Shown piece after piece: positions 35,050-44,446 of a stretch of 64,000 nucleotides of DNA. A program made the translations under genes and the position numbers. Below the pieces are notes generated by a model. That model saw only the letters and a program-made list of their open reading frames with translations, had not been told where the DNA came from and did no database searches. The DNA comes from Quercus robur (taxonomy: Eukaryota; Streptophyta; Magnoliopsida; Fagales; Fagaceae), in contig NC_065539.1 in the NCBI RefSeq assembly GCF_932294415.1, positions 33,854,001-33,918,000 on the forward strand, given 5' to 3'. Positions within the stretch are counted from its first letter, which is position 1. Every line of letters begins with the position of its first letter.

Positions 35050-37570
35050 TTTGAGTTTCTTTGCCTCTTACATTGCTTTTTTTTTTTTTTTTAATCTTTG
35101 CTTTAAGATCAGTTGGCATAAACATCATATTAAATTATAGTAAAGTTTCAATTTAGGGATTATGTTATATAGATCCACCTTTTGCCTTCCCCTTCCCTTC
35201 TCATACTCTCTTTTAACTACTTAGTAGATGAATATTGTTGAAGAATTGTCCTTCAGTTGATATCTGCAAATGTTTGTTGCCGAATGCTGATATTTAATGG
35301 TCTGAATGTCATCTTTTATGTGTTATTTGATAACTATGCTAACGGATATAATTAATCTTGATGCTTTAATTTACCATGCTAACAATTCTAGCACAATCAT
35401 GGAAGAATGTCAACCCAATTTCAAAGAGAATGTCGATGCATTTTCAAAGTATTTAGGGTTGCCATTACCATACCAGAAGAAATTTTGGTAATTCTTATAT
35501 ATATTTGAAGATTGCACCGTGTGTTTTCCAGGAAGATTTTTTCTCTCTAACTCAAGGGTTTTCCTTGAGTTAGAGAGAAAAAAAATCTTCTTTGGAAGTC
35601 TAAAATTAAAGTAAAGCCTAAGAATATGCGATCATGGTAGTTAATTAGGTTATTGGTGTTGTTTATTTTATGTTTTATTTGATTTTTTTCCTAGGTTCAA
35701 GGGCTATTTATTAATAGATAAGTCTTGAGCTAGTTTATTAGCTTTTATGTGTTTTTTTTTTGGGGTGGGGGGGGGGGGGGGGGTCCTATTGAAGTAGAGT
35801 TTGTTTACTAGTTATGAAATACTAAGATCTAGAGTCCACAAATAATAGGAGTGTTGAATAATAAGAACCGAGTATTTGATTGTAAAAGGCATCACAGTCC
35901 TGGTGGGATTCTCCTTTTCTACTTTATTTTTATTTCTTTGGTTTTTTTTTTTTTTTTTCGTGATACTATTCATGGGAGCTGTTCATATAGCTCATGAACA
36001 CCGTACGTTTCTTTCTTTTCCTCATTTTGCTATGATCTCAAATCAAGCACTTCCCCTACCTTATCAAAACCTTAAAATTCGTGTACTTTACTTACCAGAA
36101 AGTCATAAAATAACTTATCAAACCACTTAATGTCTATAATTTCTAGCAACTTGTTTGCTTCAATAAATTATTATGAATTTTTCATAAGGTTTCCTAGGTG
36201 TCTCATGTAGGGATTTGGTTAAAAACTGAGACATTCCTTATATCATTAAAAAAAATTAAATGGAATATTATGTTAGTAAAACTTAACTATTTACATTTAT
36301 AATAACTTCAAGGGGAGTGTCATTTCATGAAATACGTGGAAAAGAATGTCATTTTGTAAAAACTCAAGTGAGGTTGCTGTAATCTAACCATGTCAAATTT
36401 TAGTCAATTTCAGCCCCTTACCCTTTTCTCTACTACAACTCTGAATCTTAGATCTCCAAGTCTAAGCACATGATAAACAGATTTCCCTACTAGAAGTTTA
36501 AAGTTAATTTTCTTTTAGTTTCCTTTTTGAGAAACAATTTTCTTTTTAGTTTCAGTTGGCTAATTATTTGTACTAGGACGTCATCAATACATTTCTGCTA
36601 CTAATATCATATGAGTTGGTTCGTTGGTAGTTTTCAAGCCCTCATGTTATCATGTGCTTGTTTTTCGTCAAGCACGTGGTTGTTTTCTGAGAGATTTCAT
36701 TGAACGAATGGTCCTTGTTTATGATTAACTTCATCGCAGTGCATGAGAAATTTGCACATCATCATGATAGACTATTATTGTTGCCAGTTTCTTGTCTCAG
36801 AATCATTAAGAGACGAGCAAAAGGGTTGAGTACAAATGGCACCTCCATGTAAAGTGGAAGGTGAGTTCTTGAGTTCAAAATTCATGGGTGTGCGTATGAT
36901 TAATGATGCACTTAGAGTTTAATGCTATACAGTACACCGGCTTTGTTTGATGAATATCTCCAATGTGGAAGAAATCCCAATCATAATATATCTCAACAAT
37001 GCATTTCACCACTTCAGTAGTTCTAACATGTTAAGAAAGTAGTCATCGAAAAACATCTACTAGTAACTTTACTGTGTTAACATTTTTTATGTTGTGGGCT
37101 AGCAGTGATTGTTTTATGTATTTAATAAAAAAATGGATTAGTTGGAGTGTATTTTAGTGGGCATTTGTAATATCCAATTGTAGATAGTGATCACCATATC
37201 TTGTTAATATTGGGTCATTTTACTGCACCGTATAATTAATAGTTTAATCAGGTGTGCCATTGCCTACTCATTTATTTGGTTTCAAACGTATGCTAGTATT
37301 TCTTGAGAGTTTTATAAAGTGTTTTCATCCCTTTTTGCTATCTGGAACCTTTTTTTTATCCATTTGCTCATTTGGTATGTGGAGCGTTTTTCAACATGCT
37401 GCATTAATTTCATGTACTTATGCCATGTTGGCCCGTTTCTGCAGTCAAGCCTGTTTCAAAAATTTTGAGTTCCTGGTGTTATAACGTTAATGGGGAAATA
37501 TTTTTACCCCTGGTTTTCTAATGCTTAGCCAAGCAATTAAATTCCTTCTAGATAGTATCTTATTTTAGCT
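35050..37570. other. Intergenic DNA after the SURF6-like gene
   Basis: Apart from the hairpin above, no gene is supported. A G-run lies at 35763-35783, poly-T near 35941-35958. Small open frames at 35306-35491, 35876-36130 and 37254-37484 have no splice context or family resemblance that I can recognise. Confidence 0.5.
35525..35592. repeat. Near-perfect 25-bp hairpin downstream of the SURF6-like gene
   Basis: The left arm tctctctaactcaagg (with a T-run and ggaag before it) pairs with the right arm ccttgagttagagaga (with an A-run and tcttc after it). The loop, gtttt, is about 5 nt. The stem, about 25 bp, is almost free of mismatches. It lies some 490 bp after the stop codon. Confidence 0.7.
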
Positions 37571-37576
37571 GACTGT

Positions 37577-38330
37577 AATCCAGAGGGGTTGGTCGAGTGG
37601 TTGGGTACTTAGTCTCAAAGTGGCTGTCTTGGATTTGACTAGGAGCTTCCTAGTTTATAGAGAGAATGCTTTCTTAATTTCCTTGTTAGTCTCAAGGTTA
37701 TCGATTCCGTACCGTACCGGTCGGTACAGTCGGAATATACCGTACTGGCCAGCAATCCTGTATGCTCGACCCTCTTGTTTCGTACCAAAAAAAATACCGG
37801 CCGTACCGGCCAATTTAGGGCAATACCGGCCGATATAAAAAAAAGTTATTTTTTTATTTTTATTTTTTAAGTTTTGTAATTTTTGAATTTTTGTTAGGAC
37901 AGAATGGTAACTTATTTGCATTAACTTATTAGTATTATTTATTTTCTTAGTATGCAATGGTAACTTTTAAGTTTTCTATTTTATTTTTTTATTTTTTTTC
38001 CCTTTTAATTGATACTAAAATCTAAAATCATGAATAATTAGTTCTGAATTGAGGAAATATTTTATGGTAAACTTTTATATTTATTATAATATATATATAC
38101 ACAGACACATACACATATATATATATATATATATATTTATTTATAAATATAAAAAATAGCGGTAAACTCGAAATGATACACTGGTATTGACCGGTATCCG
38201 AAATATATCGTACCGGTGGCCAAACCGGTACGGCCTCCGGTATGGTATTGACATCCTTGGTTAGTCTAGGATGCATTAATTTAGGCTGAATTAGTCGGAA
38301 TCTTTACCTATCCTCCTAAGATACCATTGT
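37577..38330 (+). mobile_element. SINE-like sequence split by an hAT MITE
   Basis: TTGGTCGAGTGGTT at 37590-37603 fits the RNA polymerase III A box (TRGYNNARNGG). The phrase ttagtctcaaagtggctgtc, common in plant tRNA-derived SINEs, follows. The sequence is interrupted at 37693 by the MITE described next and seems to continue at 38268. The B box is weak and the 3' end is not clear, so the call is tentative. Confidence 0.4.
37693..38259. mobile_element. hAT-type MITE with perfect 8-bp TSD
   Basis: The element is 567 bp and flanked by GTTAGTCT at 37685-37692 and 38260-38267. Ends are CAAGGTTATCGATTCCGTACCG on the left and CAAGGATGTCAATACCATACCG as the reverse complement of the right, with many further taccgg/ccggta motifs in the subterminal regions. 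The middle is A/T-rich with a TA microsatellite (38086-38138). No coding capacity. Confidence 0.85.
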
Positions 38331-39290
38331 ATATCTCTCTGAGGGGTTGCGTGCTTTTTATTAAACTGGGTGTGGTCAGTGGTGTATTAGTACTCTTGAC
38401 ACTGTTTAACTTCAGAAACTATGGTTCATGATAGACTTTAGTGTCAATTTGGAAATAATCTCTGAACCACAATCAAACTTGTGCCAACCATAGCAATATT
38501 CGGCATTCCATATATATATATATATATATACGAGATACCCTTCTCAACCATATATAGAGCTATATATGGAGCCACAACAAGTTGACTGTTGGCATTGGCA
38601 AGCGGCAACACCAAGTCCTCGAATCAAAAAGGGTTAATGCATATATGCTTGAAAATTGTGGAAACTATGCTCTAGCTGGAGACTGGAAAATGATTTCATC
38701 ATATATGGCGCACAAGGTGCTGGCAACCGTATGCATGCTTGAAATTTGACCTTTCCACAGCCAGAGTACACTAAAAAAACGAGTGAAAAAAAAAAAGAGA
38801 AAAAAGACGAGACAGAAATTTTTTTTAAAAAAGTTTTAATTTTAACAAACTGAGTTAAAAAAAAGAAGAAAAAAAAGAAGAAGAAGAAGACAAGAATGAA
38901 TGAGAAAAAAAAAATGTTTTTAACTTTCATTTAGCTTACATCAGGTACACAGTCTCACTTATTTCACTTTGTAACCGATAAAAAAATCAATCGTTAGCAA
39001 CTATATAGGTAGTAGGCTTTTCTAGACATTTGCCATTTGTGATGGCCCATTTACTGGTGGTGTTGCTTTCGTATTTACTAAGATTCTTTTGAGTATCATT
39101 GTTGTCCATTGTTATAACTTATTACGTGTACTATATAGTCCGAGCATAAAATGATTCCTTTCTTAGTCGGGGAATTATGGACGTGAGGGACTATCACATA
39201 CTTCAACTGATATTGACACGTATACTTAACTTTAGGTTTCTATTTTTTATTCTTTTTTTAATAATAAAATATCCTTCATCAATTGCTCAA
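38331..39290. other. Intergenic DNA
   Basis: No gene recognised. TA microsatellite at 38510-38532. A purine-rich A/G stretch at 38780-38920 gives low-complexity frames only. Confidence 0.5.
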
Positions 39291-39294
39291 GAAA

Positions 39295-39690
39295 CAACAG
39301 GAGTGCTTGTTACAGGATCTAAAAAGCCAATGAACAACAACAAACAAATTTAGCAACACAATTAGCACCTCTCTTAACCCAGCTAAGTACACATTTGATA
39401 AGGCCTCTGCTATATAACATCATATAGACCACTTCAACAAATATTAAACCTAAATTTAAAATATCAACATATAATTTGGAATCTCTATCTACGATAACCC
39501 TCTGAAGTTTTTCGTTTTGTAAGGCCCAGTGGAACGCTGCAACTTTGGCTTGTAGAGGATCACACAGTATCCTTTTACCTCATCACCCCCTAGCATTTCG
39601 AGCTACTATTATCAGAGGAGTGAAGGTATTTGCGACAACATGTACATCAACATTGAGCTTGACTACTACAACTTTTATTTATTTATTTAT
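39295..39690 (-). pseudogene. Relic of the RNase H domain of a plant LINE
   Basis: Reading the minus strand gives KLNVDVHVVAN, then AKVAAFHWALQNEKLQRVIV, DRDSKLYVDIL and, near the end, VKRGANCVAKF. These match in order the RNase H-like domain found at the C-terminus of plant non-LTR elements (KLNVD, AFHWAL, D-S-K, ANCVAK). Two adjacent stops interrupt the frame near 39580. Nothing else of the LINE is recognisable on either side, so it is a truncated, dead copy. Confidence 0.65.
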
Positions 39691-40144
39691 TAACGACATG
39701 TCTTAAAATTGTTAGGATCCTAGAATAGCAATGATGAGGTACTCAACCGTGGTATGATACTAGGATTGTAGCAATTTTAGGATGGGTCATTAATAAAAAT
39801 AATATATAAAAATAAATAAATAATTATACTCCCTATCCCTCTTGATTGAGAAAGATTGAGAAAATGACATTCTGTTCCAAATCAGATTGAGAAAATAACA
39901 CTTTGTTCCAAACCCGCCTTGACATTCGTTTAACCAAACTCTGTTAAAATATTATGTGGGTAACTAGGTATCAAAAATTATCCCTCCTTTCAAAAATGCT
40001 TTGATTAAAAATTTTAATTTTTAATTAAAGTGTATAAACTATTAATTTAATTAAAATGCATTTTAAAATATTTAGTGTGAACTCTTTTTTCCAAAAAATT
40101 AAAATGTATTTTAAAATATTTAGTGTGAACTTTTATTTCCAAAA

Positions 40145-40375
40145 AGTCGAAGAGATTTGTGGTTACAAATCTTGGTAAACTTTATATCATTATTCTAAAT
40201 TTATTAGTTCTGTTTTTACTAATTAGAGTTAAAATTTGGTAAAGTAAATCTAAAAAAAAAAAAAAAACTAAAAATAGTTAAATTTTGATTAGGGAGAGTG
40301 CTATTTTCTTTATAAAAAAAAGGTTGTAAAGAGATTTGTCATTACAAATCTTGGTAAAGATTATATTATTATTCT
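40145..40375. repeat. Tandem duplication whose second copy is split by element 2
   Basis: The phrase agagatttgt..ttacaaatcttggtaaa..ttat.t.attattct starts at about 40150 and again at about 40330, about 180 bp apart. In the first copy it continues as aaatttattagttctg and attagagttaaaatttggta. In the second copy it stops at ATTCT (40371-40375), and the same continuation resumes at 50157 beyond element 2. The retrotransposon thus inserted into the right-hand copy. Confidence 0.85.
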
Positions 40376-40833
40376 TGATGAGGTGCAACTTCGTCAGTCT
40401 CAGTAGGCAGATGGAACTCCTCGTCGATGCCTGGTCCTCTTATGAAAGGTGGTCACCGGTGTGGTGCCTGCCACAACGGCTCCGATGCCAAAGTTAGAAC
40501 AATCAAGCTGTTTACAGAACTAAAAAGCAAGAAGTGTATCTTCAGAATCTTAATTTGTACCTTATGCTGCAAATGTTGGAGCTTTATACCTGTGAGCCTG
40601 ATTGCTAGCCGTTGGAGTGTAAATGTTCTTCTTTCATAACGCCTCAAGCCCAATTATGGGGCTTTTATTAGCTTCCAACGGTCTGCTTTGCTGGTTTCGT
40701 AACTGCCCAGGTTACTTGCTGGCACCATTGAATGACCTTCCTTTCCTCGTCGTTGATGGTTTGTTGGTCGTCATGGGATATCCTCGTCATAACGCTACCT
40801 CGTCACTATTACATGTTCTCGTCAATCCCATCA
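40376..40833 (-). repeat. Element 2 LTR, left copy (3' LTR in element sense)
   Basis: 458 bp with TG...CA ends (TGATGAGGTGC ... CCCATCA). The polypurine tract CCTGGGGGGCAAT lies just inside at 40834-40846 on the minus strand. Rich in the motif cgtcg/tcgtc, unlike the flanking DNA. Confidence 0.93.
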
Positions 40834-40971
40834 ATTGCCCCCCAGGTTCTGTGGTCGTCAGTGACGTGTCAAGAGGGCCACAGAAGGTGAAAAGTTTCGT
40901 TCATTGAGTTGTTTGTGACGCTTGGGATTTCATTTCGAATTTAATGATGGATGGCGGCGCGGTATGGAACG

Positions 40972-40981
40972 TGGCCACGTG
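40972..40981 (+). promoter_or_regulatory. G-box palindrome upstream of the antisense gene of element 2
   Basis: GCCACGTGGC is a 10-bp palindrome with the CACGTG core bound by plant bZIP and bHLH factors. It lies about 570 bp before the likely antisense ATG. No clear TATA box was found between them. Confidence 0.4.
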
Positions 40982-41549
40982 GCATATGCTGATTGAGGGT
41001 ATTAATGGCATGACCCTTGGGTTTCCCGCTGCTTTTCAGTTTCCTTGGGTTTTTGAGTTTAAAAAACTTTTCTTTTCCTTCATTCTGGTTTTTTCCCTTT
41101 CTACTCTGAGCATTTGCCCCTTTTGTTTCTGTCACTATTTCGTTCTCATTCCGGTGATTTTGACCTTGCTCCGGCGACAAATTTCTCCGACCTCGACTGC
41201 TCCTCTTTTCAAGGTACGTTATTTCTTCGATTTCTCAGATTATTCTTTTATGAACCTCTTTGCAAATTCCTGATTTTCCCTTTGTCTTTTTCTTTTGTTG
41301 TTTTTTGTGTTTGGGCGTTTAGGATTGGGTACCCCCCTTTTCATGGTTAATTCTTCTGTGGTTTGGGAAGCTTGCCCCTCAGTTTCTTTCTTTTTTGCTC
41401 GCTTAGGGGTGGCTTTGGGTGTTTCTGGGGACTTTTTTCCTTTGATTGGGGATTATCTCTTTGAAGGTAGTGGCTTGAGTGTGGTGTTAAGGGAGCTATC
41501 TCCGATTTTGGGTCGGTCACTGGCTTGGTTTGAGAGAGAGACGAAGAGG

Positions 41550-43511
41550 ATGTCTGAGGTGAGGTCTAGTGAGTTAGATACTGGGTTGTCGTCTAGCGGC
41601 GGCCCAGTCGAAGGTGATACAGTCGTTTCTGCCCCTCGTCAGGTTAGGGCTTTTTACGCTCTCAACGAGGAGTGTGGGCTGGACGCTGATACAGTGGCCA
41701 GGTTTAAAGATAGGTTTCAATTTCCTGCGCGGGTCCGCGTTCGTTGGCCTGGTCCTGACGACCGGGCTTGTCATTTCTTTCCTGGGGAAGTGTGTCTCTA
41801 CGAGGCTGCTTTCACTTCAGGACTCAGGTTACCCGTCATCCCTTTGTGATGGAGCTCCTGGACTACTTTGGCATTGCCCCCGGGCAGCTTATGCCTAACT
41901 CCTGGAGGATAGTTATTAATTGTATAGAAATATGGCTAGCGGCCAATGAGGACATGATCAAAGTGAGTGAGCTGGTCCATATCTATCGTTTGAAGGAATT
42001 AAAGGAGTATGGATATTATGAACTAGTTCCTTGGACGAGGAGGGATAGGATCGTTAAGGGTCTAGCCTCGTCATTCAGGTACTGGAAGTCACGTTTCATT
42101 TTCGTGTCCGGGGATGGCTTTGAGACCCCTTCTAGCGAGGCTTGGGGTGATATCCCAAGGTTGCTTCGTCAGTGGGGAACCCCAGACTTAGGTGCTTCCA
42201 TGTTTCTTTTTGTCTGTTTATTTTTGTCTTGCATGTTTGGTCGTCTTTAACCGCTTGCTCATTTTCTTGTGCAGTTAAGAAACGCCCAAAGTTGAAGAGC
42301 AGATACCGGGGTCGTGTCCAGAAGGCGATTGAATACGCGAAGACAATTGAGAGCTGGGACGACCTTCTTGATCCACGAACACTTTCTTTCTACTGCTTAG
42401 GCCCGGATCCGTCTCCTTACGTTCTGCGCAATATTACCATCGAAGAGAAGAAGAGTAAGTGTTTTCTTCATCGGTACTGTCCTTTACCTGCATACTTTGG
42501 ATTTCTTAATTTTTTTTTTTTTTTTTTTAGAGATGACAACCAAGTTTAATAAGGACATGTACGCCAAGATGAGGGCCAAGAAGGATGAGCCCTTGTCCAA
42601 TATTGGCAAGAAGATCATTCGCGTTACGGGGAAGGGACCATCTGTTGTCCCCCCTGTAGATGCCACTCCAATCGTCTCAGCAGTTGAAGGCGTAAGGGTG
42701 GCCTCCCCAGCTACCTCAGTTGAGGAAATCCCCACCCCGTCGTCCAAGAGGCCGAGATTGTCTGCCAAGGACAAAGAGAAGGAAAAGGTTGGTTCGTCCA
42801 TCTTTGACGACGAGGGAGCAGCCGTGGAGCGGGCACATAACATCGTGCGGGCTGAGGACCTTAAGGTATTTTCTGGAGTGCCTGTCAACGTGGTTGCGGG
42901 TCAGCACGTCCACACAATTATCGATCTTCACTTTTCTTTTTACTGACGCATTTATCTTCCTTCATCAGGTGTTGGGTGAGAGCCTTCACCTTGCCTCTGA
43001 GTATCTTACTCAAGAGGCCAAGGTGGCTTCTTTGACGTCCAGGATGGAGGCTCTGGAAAAGGAGAATTTCGCACTCAAAAAGGACCTCATTGAGTCCATG
43101 GACGGGGCTACAACCTTGAAGGAGCAAGTCAAGGCTTTGAACTCTGATCTCAGGGTTGAACGTCAGCTGAATTTGGAGAAGGACGACCAACTTCAGGCGG
43201 CGAAGGAAAAACTGAAGACGATTGCGGCTAGGTCCGTAGAGGCTTTCCAGCAAACTGAAGAGTATTCCACAGTACTCTTCAATTGGTACTTTAAGGGCTT
43301 CGAGCTCCTTCGCAGATACCTCGTCAAGCACCCTGCTGGGGTTGATCTACCGTCTCTGGATTTGGAAGTGGTGGATCAAGAGATGGCTGCTGATGAGGCC
43401 ACCCAATCCTCTCTGCCTGAAGGTGATGCTCCTGGTGGCGACGCCCCTAATGCTGAGGACGCTTCTGCTGCTGACGGCCCAGTTACTGACGCTCCGAAAG
43501 CCCGAGTTTGA
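41550..43511 (+). pseudogene. Antisense gene of element 2 (putative gypsy-type transposon protein), four exons, frameshifted
   Basis: Probable exons are 41550-42191, 42275-42454, 42531-about 42865 and 42969-43511. Intron borders are TTAG|GTGCTT with TGTGCAG, AAGA|GTAAGT with TTTTTAG, and AAG|GTATTT with CATCAG, and the frame carries through each join. Exon 1 encodes a domain with RFQFPARVRVRWPGPDDRA and then HPFVMELLDYFGIAPGQLMP, characteristic of Pfam Transposase_28. A 1-nt frameshift near 41835 separates these two parts. Exon 3 is Ser/Pro/Lys-rich with a basic patch (KRPRLSAKDKEKEK). Exon 4 is a long coiled coil (ASLTSRMEALEKENFALKKD) and an acidic Asp/Ala-rich tail. The layout equals that of the antisense gene in element 1. 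The third donor is uncertain; a later site near 42920 is possible. Confidence 0.72.
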
Positions 43512-43880
43512 TCCTTGGAAAAATTATCTCTCATATTTGCCCATTAAGTTTTAGGCCCCTTTTTTTTTTTATTTTTAGATGTACGTATATATTTTTATTT
43601 TTATTTTTAGAACAATATCTTTCGGCCCTGTTAAGAGAAACAAGGATAATTGCCCTATGTTTTTGGGCTTTTCTATAATTTAACGTTTATCTACTACTGT
43701 CTGTGTTTGTGCCCATGTGCGTGACTTTAGCATAAATTTTTTAGCGTACCTTGTATTTGGCTGGTACTTAGTGCAAATTCCTTGTGATTTGCTCGTTTGT
43801 TGTGGATATTTGTCTTTTTTCTTGTTCTTTCCCTTGTCTAAGTCCTTGGTTCGTTCGGTGGGACTTTGCCATTCGCGTAT
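43512..43880. other. Non-coding 3' region of the element 2 antisense gene
   Basis: T-rich and without a gene; presumably the 3' untranslated region of the antisense transcript, leading into the tandem array. Confidence 0.5.
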
Positions 43881-44134
43881 CCCTCGTCAGTGATTTACAT
43901 CCGTCTTGGCGGAATCTTATCACTTAGCTCTTGTTTTCCTTTGTTAGGGTGACTTATATCCCATTAAGGAATCTCGTCTTTTATGGCTTCGTCAGTGATT
44001 TACATCCGTCTTGGCAGAATCTTATCACTTAGCCTTTTTTCCTTTTTTAGGGTGACTTACATCCCATTAAGGAATCTTGTCACTTAGGGCTTCGTCAGTG
44101 ATTTACATCCGTCTTGGCGGAATCTTATCACTTA

Positions 44135-44177
<43 letters not shown>

Positions 44178-44265
44178 TTACATCCCATTAAGGAATCTGA
44201 TCACTTATGGCTTCGTCAGTGATTTACATCCGTCTTGGCGGAATCTTATCACTTAGCCCCTTTCT
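43881..44265. repeat. Tandem array (about 105-120 bp units) in element 2
   Basis: Four copies begin with cgtcagtgatttacatccgt at 43884, 43989, 44093 and 44213. Each unit has two related halves: gtgatttacatccgtcttgg ... atcttatcacttag and gtgacttacatcccattaag ... gtcactta. The array is therefore a dimer of a shorter ancestral motif. Length changes come mostly from a T-run between the halves (44139-44169). It occupies the same place as the 70-bp array of element 1, although the sequences are unrelated. Confidence 0.88.
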
Positions 44266-44446
44266 CATATTCGTTGACTTTGTCGTCAATGACATATACT
44301 CGTCAAAGTTGTCGTCAATGACATACGCTCGTCAAAGTGGACTCCTGTTAATTTGACTTACGATTGACTGGACCTGTCTGCATAAAGACATCAAAAGATA
44401 AGAAATTTTTATTGAATTCAGGAGCAATTGCCTTTGTCTATTACAT

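Noticed and set aside
37590-37603. Possible tRNA gene start (TTGGTCGAGTGGTT)
   Set aside because: There is an A-box-like sequence but no anticodon stem, no good B box at the right distance and no acceptor stem. Called a SINE-like sequence instead.
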